Part shown: piece after piece, positions 5,599 through 10,420 of the stretch
Numbering within the stretch: position 1 is the stretch's first letter
Layout of the letters: the number at the start of each line of letters is the position of its first letter
Source of the DNA: Bacillota bacterium
Lineage (GTDB): Bacteria > Bacillota > Clostridia > Oscillospirales > Acutalibacteraceae
Length of the DNA stretch: 10,420 nucleotides
Direction of reading: 5' to 3'
NCBI GenBank assembly: GCA_023412845.1
Contig: JAEZRH010000072.1
Location: 1 to 10,420 of the forward strand
The notes under the pieces: generated by a model
The model's input: only the letters and a program-made list of their open reading frames with translations
Told to the model about the DNA's origin: nothing
Database searches by the model: none
Made by a program: the position numbers and the translations under genes

Positions 5599-6924
5599 TT
5601 AGGGCTTCCGCGCCAGATAAAGATCGATCGTATCGTATACGGTAAGCCGGTTGCCGTGATTCCGGATCGCTTCCTTGATCTCGGATTCCAATTTTTCTTT
5701 TACGTCCGGGGCCATGCCGCTGTGGTCCGAATAGGTGTTCAGTAGTTCCGCGTAGCCGTCCGCATCGAAGTTCCTTTGGCCGTGGAATAATTGAAAACTG
5801 AGGTCCGTAAATCCATGGGATAGGATGGTTTTCTGAATTTTGTCCCAACGCGCGGTATCGTTCTCAACTGGTCCGCCGCCGGGTTCCATCCGGTATTTTT
5901 GATATACCCGCTGAATCTCCTGATGCAGTTCGTCGTCCGGTCTTCCCACAAAAGCGCGGTTCCACCAGAGCGCCAAAGCGCCGCCGCTTTTCAGCAGCCG
6001 GAATGCCTTTGGAAAACCGATCTCCTCCGGGACCCAGTGAAAGGCCGTGGCGGAATAAATGAGGTCGAAGCCGCCGTCTTTCTCGTTAAACTCTTCGAAC
6101 GGCTGGTTCAGGATCGTCAGATTCGGATAAGCCCGGAATTTTTGGCCGGCATATTCGGCAAGATTCTTCCCGAGCTCCACGGCCGTAACACGGCAGCCGG
6201 TCTTCAAAAACGGCTCCGTGGCCTTGCCGGTCCCGATCCCGATTTCCAGTGCACGTTGCCCTGCCCCGATTCCGGAATACCGGACGGCGTCCTCAAATAA
6301 TTCTTCCGGGTATCCGGGGCGCTGCTTCTCGTAGTTCGAGGCGTTTTCATTGAGCGAAAGCCTCCTCTTCTTGCCTTCCGGACTGTCTTTGCCCATAAAC
6401 ACGGGATGCCCGGAACCGGAGCGCCTGCCGACCGTCTCCGCGATCCGTTCGGCCGCCTGCCGGGCCGAAATGCTGCTTACGTCGATTTTGACGGTGTCCA
6501 TCTTCTCATACAGCGGAAGCCTTTGCAGGCTCCGCCCCAGAACGTCCGGTGTTCGGACATGATTTCGGACATCCTTTTCAATCCGTTCGGTCAGGGCCTT
6601 TTCGGACACCGTAAGGGTGAACCGATAGAATTCGAATTCGAGGTCCCGCAGTTTTGAGAGCAGGTCGTTCATAATGCTCTCGTACTGCATGACCCAGCAG
6701 AAAATGACGGTTTCGTACTCGGAGCAGGCAAGAAAATTGCGGAGCAGATGAACGATGTTGTCCTGTACCATCCGCTTCGTTTCGTCGGTCACCACGAAAG
6801 GATGCATCGTCCAGCACCAATCCCCGTCCAGAAAGACGCTGCGGTCCAGGATCTGCAGAAGCTCGCCGCAGGTGGCCGTCTTGCCCGCGCCCATGGTCCC
6901 GTTTATAAAGATCAGCCGTTTCAT
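5599..6924 (-). CDS. Fusion of P-loop kinase-like domain and SAM-dependent methyltransferase (441 aa)
   Basis: Two complete domains lie in one frame. Residues 1-167 are an AAA_33-type nucleotide kinase-like domain: FINGTMGAGKT (Walker A, Lys15, Thr16), FLDGDWCW (31-38), a long helical part and an Arg-rich lid region (114-135). Residues 185-441 are a class I methyltransferase: RRLSLNENASNYEKQRPGYP (187-206), motif I ALEIGIGTG (225-233), an acidic end of the second strand in VTAVELG, and FDLIYSATAFHW, as in Methyltransf_11/25 proteins. Both parts resemble proteins that usually stand alone. The junction at 168-184 is short and contains Met177, a possible ancestral start, without a visible SD. 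The chosen ATG at 6924 has GGGAG 7 nt upstream. DinB follows 48 nt downstream. Kinase and methyl-acceptor substrates are unknown. Confidence 0.85.
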   Translation of the reverse strand: MKRLIFINGTMGAGKTATCGELLQILDRSVFLDGDWCWTMHPFVVTDETKRMVQDNIVHLLRNFLACSEYETVIFCWVMQYESIMNDLLSKLRDLEFEFYRFTLTVSEKALTERIEKDVRNHVRTPDVLGRSLQRLPLYEKMDTVKIDVSSISARQAAERIAETVGRRSGSGHPVFMGKDSPEGKKRRLSLNENASNYEKQRPGYPEELFEDAVRYSGIGAGQRALEIGIGTGKATEPFLKTGCRVTAVELGKNLAEYAGQKFRAYPNLTILNQPFEEFNEKDGGFDLIYSATAFHWVPEEIGFPKAFRLLKSGGALALWWNRAFVGRPDDELHQEIQRVYQKYRMEPGGGPVENDTARWDKIQKTILSHGFTDLSFQLFHGQRNFDADGYAELLNTYSDHSGMAPDVKEKLESEIKEAIRNHGNRLTVYDTIDLYLARKP

Positions 6925-6952
6925 AAGACATCTCCCGGTCGTTTCATAAGAC
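6917..6952. repeat. 13-bp direct repeat with 23-nt period covering the fusion gene's start
   Basis: The plus-strand sequence CGTTTCATAAGAC occurs at 6917-6929 and again at 6940-6952. On the minus strand each copy contains ATG AAA CG, so the start region is duplicated. The upstream ATG (6947) opens an 8-codon frame, MKRPGDVL, whose TGA overlaps the real ATG at 6924 as ATGA. Confidence 0.85.
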
Positions 6953-7070
6953 GATTATTTTTTCGTAAAGCCTCCCGATGTTTCCAGGCATGAAAGGCAC
7001 GTTCGGGATGCGCGGTAAAGGCTTTTCCCGGATGCCGCTTCATGCGCTCCGGAAAGGCTACGCTGTGTTT

Positions 7071-7099
7071 ATTTTACTCTCCGCATCCTGAAAATACAA
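7071..7099 (-). promoter_or_regulatory. Candidate promoter of the kinase-methyltransferase/DinB operon
   Basis: On the minus strand TTGTAT (7094-7099) and TAAAAT (7071-7076) are 17 nt apart; the -10 matches consensus at 5 of 6 positions and the -35 at its TTG. The leader to the ATG at 6924 would be about 140 nt. Confidence 0.4.
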
Positions 7100-7142
7100 C
7101 AAATACGGATGTAAGCCGTCCCCCGCCCTCTCTATACAATCT

Positions 7143-7180
7143 TAACGCCGCGGCCGGTTTTCTAACGCCATCCTAACCGC
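7143..7180. promoter_or_regulatory. TAAC-core repeats, candidate OmpR-family operator
   Basis: TAACGC occurs at 7143-7148 and 7163-7168, and the related TAACCGC at 7174-7180. The last two are 11 nt apart and the first two 20 nt apart, so all three lie near one face of the helix. Paired direct repeats at about 11 nt are typical binding sites of OmpR/PhoB-type regulators, the class KdpE belongs to. They lie about 50 nt upstream of the kdpD -35. Confidence 0.35.
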
Positions 7181-7230
7181 GTCCGTGCTAAACTCAGGAT
7201 GGTGCCGCCGTGGATACGGAGGGTATGCCG

Positions 7231-7260
7231 CTGACAAAGTGAATCAAATTGTGCTACAAT
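7231..7260 (+). promoter_or_regulatory. Candidate sigma-A promoter of kdpDE
   Basis: CTGACA (7231-7236) and TACAAT (7255-7260) are separated by 18 nt and each match the -35 and -10 consensus at 5 of 6 positions. This is the best promoter in the window. Transcription would start near 7267, leaving an 89-nt leader before kdpD. Confidence 0.6.
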
Positions 7261-7269
7261 ATTAAGAAT

Positions 7270-7281
7270 AATAAGCTTATT
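7270..7281. repeat. 12-bp perfect palindrome at the kdpD transcription start
   Basis: AATAAGCTTATT reads the same on both strands and begins about 3 nt after the predicted transcription start. It could be a repressor site or a small 5' stem; nothing else in the sequence decides. Confidence 0.4.
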
Positions 7282-7355
7282 GGAATCTTCGGGAGAAAAG
7301 CAGTCAATATTTTGATGAGAAATCTTGCTTTGACGGATTCTGAAATGGCGGGGAT

Positions 7356-10061
7356 ATGCGTATGACGGAAAACAGACCGGACCCGGACGAACTCCTGGCG
7401 AAAATTCATCGGCAGGAGGACAAAAGCCAAAAGGGAAAACTGAAGATATTTTTCGGGTATGCCGCAGGGGTCGGCAAAACATACGCCATGCTCGACGCGG
7501 CCCATACGGCCCAAAGGCTGGGGATCGACGTCACAGTGGGCTATGTGGAACCGCACCAGCGCCCGGATACGCTGGCGCTGCTCGAGGGTCTGGAGACGCT
7601 TCGGCCCCTCAAAGTCAATTATAAGGGAATCGAGCAGAACGAATTCGACCTTGACGCCGCTTTGGCCAGAAAGCCGCAGCTGATCCTTGTCGACGAGCTG
7701 GCGCACACCAATGCGGCCGGATGCCGCAATACAAAGCGATACATGGACGTGGAAGAACTGCTCCGCGCCGGGATCGACGTCTACACCACGGTCAACGTTC
7801 AGCATCTGGAAAGCCTGAACGATATCGTCGCCTCCATCACTCAGGTCGTGGTGAAGGAAAGGATCCCGGATTATGTCTTCGACAACGCGGACCAGGTCGA
7901 ACTGGTCGATATCGAGCCGGACGATCTGATCAGCCGCCTGAACGAGGGCAAAATCTACAAGAAGGCGCAGGCCGAAAAAGCGCTGGGCAATTTCTTCACC
8001 CGCGACAACCTCGTCGCATTAAGGGAAATCGCCCTTCGGCGGACCGCGGACCGGGTCAACAAAAAGGCCGAACAGGGCCGCCTGCCCGATAAAAGCAGCG
8101 ATTATTACGCGGGCGAGCATATCCTGATCTGTCTTTCGAGTTCGCCTTCCAACGCGAAGGTAATCCGGACAGCCGCCCGCATGGCGTATGCTTTTCACGC
8201 CGCATTCACGGCCCTGTTCGTGGAAACGCCGAACACGAAAGAACTGAACGACGAAAACAGGAAAAGGCTCCGCCAGAATCTGAAGCTCGCCGAACAGCTC
8301 GGCGCCAAAATCGCCACGGTCTACGGCGAGGATATCCCCTACCAGATTTCGGAGTACGCAAGGATCAGCGGCGTTTCAAAAATCGTGATCGGCCGCTCCA
8401 ACTATAAAACAAGCCTGTTCCGCGCCGGGAACAGACTTGTGGAACGTCTCGCCACGCTCGCGCCGAACGTCGACGTGCACATCATCCCCGACGCCGCTTC
8501 TTACCGGCAGAAGGCCGCCTACAGGCTGACCCTGCCGAAGATGCGGCTGAAGGATCTTGCAAAAATGCTGGGGCTCCTGGCAGTCAGCACAGGCGTGGGA
8601 TTCCTGTTCGAAAGGCTTGGATTCATGCCCTCCGATGCCATCATGATCTACCTGCTGGGTGTGCTGGTGATCTCGAGCCTGACGGAAGGAAGGATCTACG
8701 GCGTCCTGTCTTCCGTAGTCGCGGTGCTGGCGTACAATTTTTTCTTTATTGAGCCGAAGTACACGTTCAACGCCTACGGAGCCCAATACCCCGTCTCCTT
8801 CATCGTGATGCTGATCGCGTCGCTGATTACAAGCACCCTGACGATGCGGGAAAAAAGCCAGGCGAAAAGGACGGCCAAACAGGCGTACCGCACGGGCGTC
8901 CTTCTGGATGCGAGCCGAAAGCTGCAGCGCACGAAAAGCATGACCGACATCATCTCGGTCGCGACACAGCAGCTGCTGAAGCTTCTGAATCTGCCGTTCG
9001 CCCTCTATGTCGCAGAGAACGACAAACTCGGCGAGCCGCTTACGTTTTACCCGCAGCAGGAAACAAACCGGGACGCCGTCTGCACCGACGCGGAGGAACA
9101 GGCCGTCGCCGCCTGGGTCTACAAAAACAGGAAAAAGGCCGGAACGGGGACGGAGACGCTCCCCGGCGCAAAAGCGCTGTATCTTCCGATCCGCAGCCAC
9201 GACACGGTCTTTGCCGTGATCGGGATCGCCGTGAAGGACAGGGATTCCTTCGAGCCTTTCGAACGAAGCCTGCTTTCCGCGATGCTGGATGAAATCGCTT
9301 TCGCGATCGAAAAATACGAGCTGAACGAAAAGCAGAGGCAGGCAACCATGGAATCGGAAAAAGAGCGCCTGCGCGCAAACCTTCTGCGCGCCATTTCGCA
9401 TGATCTGCGCACGCCGCTCACGAGCATTTCGGGAAACGCGAGCGTTCTGCTGACCAATGAAAAGCAGATCGGCACGGATGCGAAGCGAAAACTGTATCAG
9501 GATATTTACGACGACTCCATGTGGCTGATCAACCTTGTGGAAAATCTTCTTTCCGTGACCAGGATCGACAACGGGACCATGAACATCAGCATGCAGGCGG
9601 AGCTGATCGACGAGATCATCGCGGAAGCCATGAAGCATATCAGCCGCAGGGCAAGCGAACATAAGATCTCGGTCGACGTCACCGACGACATGATGATGGT
9701 CCGCGCGGACGCAAGGCTGATCGTACAGGTGATCATCAACATCGTGGACAACGCCATCCAGTATACCCCGGCCGGGTCGGAGATCAGGATCAGCGCTTTC
9801 CGGAAAGACGGAATGGCCGCCGTCGAAATCGCCGACAGCGGGGACGGGATCGACGACGAGAGCAAGAAAAAAATATTCGATATGTTTTACACCGCAAACA
9901 ACGGCAGGGGCGACAGCCGCAGAGGGCTCGGGCTGGGCCTTTCGCTGTGCAAGTCGATCGTGGCCGCCCACGGCGGCGACATCTATGTGAAGGACAACCG
10001 GCCGAAAGGCAGCATTTTCGGCTTTCCTCTGCAGATTTACGAGGTTGAAAGCAATGAATAA
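7356..10061 (+). CDS. kdpD: Osmosensitive K+ channel sensor histidine kinase KdpD (901 aa)
   Basis: KdpD senses K+ limitation and osmotic stress at the membrane and phosphorylates KdpE. All usual parts are present at normal length. The N-terminal KdpD domain (about 25-235) has Walker A GYAAGVGKT (34-42) and the Walker B-like LILVDELAHTN. A universal-stress-protein domain (about 255-380) has CLSSS at 259-263 and FTALF at 284-288, fitting the c-di-AMP motif. The DUF4118 region has four membrane helices (about 404-498). A GAF-like domain spans about 515-665. HisKA has AISHDLRTPL (His682), and HATPase has Asn799, DSGDG (827-831) and GLGLGL (857-862). Numbering is from the ATG at 7356; the ATG two codons later (7362) is better spaced, 8 nt, from GGCGGGG and may be the true start. 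It overlaps kdpE by 8 nt, so the two are translationally coupled. No kdpFABC lies upstream. Confidence 0.97.
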   Translation: MRMTENRPDPDELLAKIHRQEDKSQKGKLKIFFGYAAGVGKTYAMLDAAHTAQRLGIDVTVGYVEPHQRPDTLALLEGLETLRPLKVNYKGIEQNEFDLDAALARKPQLILVDELAHTNAAGCRNTKRYMDVEELLRAGIDVYTTVNVQHLESLNDIVASITQVVVKERIPDYVFDNADQVELVDIEPDDLISRLNEGKIYKKAQAEKALGNFFTRDNLVALREIALRRTADRVNKKAEQGRLPDKSSDYYAGEHILICLSSSPSNAKVIRTAARMAYAFHAAFTALFVETPNTKELNDENRKRLRQNLKLAEQLGAKIATVYGEDIPYQISEYARISGVSKIVIGRSNYKTSLFRAGNRLVERLATLAPNVDVHIIPDAASYRQKAAYRLTLPKMRLKDLAKMLGLLAVSTGVGFLFERLGFMPSDAIMIYLLGVLVISSLTEGRIYGVLSSVVAVLAYNFFFIEPKYTFNAYGAQYPVSFIVMLIASLITSTLTMREKSQAKRTAKQAYRTGVLLDASRKLQRTKSMTDIISVATQQLLKLLNLPFALYVAENDKLGEPLTFYPQQETNRDAVCTDAEEQAVAAWVYKNRKKAGTGTETLPGAKALYLPIRSHDTVFAVIGIAVKDRDSFEPFERSLLSAMLDEIAFAIEKYELNEKQRQATMESEKERLRANLLRAISHDLRTPLTSISGNASVLLTNEKQIGTDAKRKLYQDIYDDSMWLINLVENLLSVTRIDNGTMNISMQAELIDEIIAEAMKHISRRASEHKISVDVTDDMMMVRADARLIVQVIINIVDNAIQYTPAGSEIRISAFRKDGMAAVEIADSGDGIDDESKKKIFDMFYTANNGRGDSRRGLGLGLSLCKSIVAAHGGDIYVKDNRPKGSIFGFPLQIYEVESNE

Positions 10062-10420
10062 GGTATCCATTCTGATTGTGGAGGACGACAAGGCGGTGCG
10101 CAACCTGATGACCACGACCATGCAGGCAAACGGCTACGCGTTCCATACCGCCGAAACGGGGGAATCCGCCGTTCTGCAGGCCGTTTCCGTCCGGCCGGAT
10201 GTAATGATCCTGGATTTGGGCCTTCCGGACATGGACGGGCTGGAGATCATCAAAAAAGTCCGCACGTGGACCAACAACCCCATCATCGTGGTCAGCGCGA
10301 GAAGCGAGGACCGGGATAAAATTGAAGCGCTCGACGCCGGTGCGGACGATTACCTGACGAAGCCGTTCAGCGTCGACGAGCTGCTGGCACGGATCCGCGT
10401 GGCGGTGCGGAAGATGAATT
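10054..10420 (+). CDS. kdpE: Response regulator KdpE, receiver domain (partial at window end)
   Basis: This is the partner of KdpD; once phosphorylated it binds DNA to control K+ transport genes. The 122 visible codons form a complete receiver domain. It has the acidic pair Asp11-Asp12 in LIVEDD, the phosphoacceptor Asp54 in MILDLGLPDMDG, Ser81 in VVSARSE and Lys103 in YLTKPF. The following LLARIRVAVRKMN is the start of the linker to a winged-helix OmpR-type DNA-binding domain, which lies beyond the window. The ATG at 10054 sits inside the end of kdpD (overlap ATGAATAA) with GAGG 9 nt upstream. Identity as KdpE rests on this coupling as well as on the family sequence. Confidence 0.93.
   Translation, partial: MNKVSILIVEDDKAVRNLMTTTMQANGYAFHTAETGESAVLQAVSVRPDVMILDLGLPDMDGLEIIKKVRTWTNNPIIVVSARSEDRDKIEALDAGADDYLTKPFSVDELLARIRVAVRKMN

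Larger units (their letters stand above)
6925..7355. other. Divergent intergenic region between the fusion gene and kdpD
   Basis: About 430 nt hold the duplicated start region of the fusion gene (6917-6952) and an imperfect hairpin around 7028-7068. They also hold a minus-strand promoter candidate (7071-7099), a set of TAAC-core repeats (7143-7180), the kdpD promoter candidate (7231-7260), a 12-bp palindrome (7270-7281) and the kdpD leader. No protein-coding gene is supported here. Confidence 0.6.

Noticed and set aside
5008..5745. 245-codon plus-strand open frame
   Set aside because: It is antisense to the DinB gene and to the end of the fusion gene, which carry clear family motifs; its own translation shows none.
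6394..6396. Met177 of the fusion as an independent methyltransferase start
   Set aside because: No SD precedes it and the upstream frame is continuous with a complete kinase-like domain, so a single fused product is preferred; it may be a relic start.
7267..7355. Riboswitch in the kdpD leader
   Set aside because: The leader is only about 89 nt and shows no fold that I can match to a known class such as the ydaO c-di-AMP riboswitch, and no terminator or SD-sequestering stem.
8376..10121. 581-codon open frame on the minus strand opposite kdpD
   Set aside because: It lies entirely antisense to a clearly conserved kdpD and the start of kdpE, has no recognisable domain, and is explained by GC-rich codon usage keeping the opposite frame open.

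Overview
This is ordinary-looking bacterial chromosome, most likely from a moderately GC-rich member of the Firmicutes (class Clostridia; an Oscillospiraceae-type organism is a guess). The evidence is strong Shine-Dalgarno (SD) sequences, a compact ABC half-exporter, a low-GC-type small His/Cys-rich membrane protein, a KdpD carrying the c-di-AMP-binding motif described in Firmicutes, and the gene set overall. I see no phage genes, transposases, CRISPR arrays, tRNAs or rRNAs.

Layout. 1-737 (+): C-terminal nucleotide-binding domain of an ABC multidrug-type half-exporter, cut by the window start. A bidirectional terminator at 809-853 separates it from a minus-strand gene for a 99-aa His/Cys-rich two-helix membrane protein (869-1168). 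About 340 nt without a gene follows. Next is a minus-strand 220-aa lipoprotein with a Ser/Gly/Asn-rich linker (1513-2175), with its own terminator. Divergent from it is a 103-aa three-helix membrane protein (2521-2832, +), ended by a second bidirectional terminator shared with a minus-strand cytosolic L-asparaginase (2972-3961). The asparaginase is divergent from a membrane-anchored polysaccharide deacetylase (4160-5011, +), which converges on a two-gene minus-strand operon. That operon holds a P-loop kinase fused to a SAM methyltransferase (5599-6924) followed by a DinB-family protein (5035-5550). A 430-nt divergent intergenic region precedes the sensor kinase kdpD (7356-10061, +), which overlaps the start of the response regulator kdpE (10054 to the window end).

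Working together. KdpD and KdpE form a two-component system for K+ and osmotic homeostasis. No kdpFABC pump genes lie upstream, so their targets are downstream or elsewhere. The kinase-methyltransferase fusion and the DinB protein are probably cotranscribed, and their substrates are unknown. The other genes look like independent single-gene units.

The items most worth a second look are the kinase-methyltransferase fusion beside DinB, a 23-nt tandem duplication that creates an overlapping mini-ORF at its start, the near-perfect c-di-AMP motif in KdpD, and spaced repeats and palindromes in the kdpD and asparaginase control regions.
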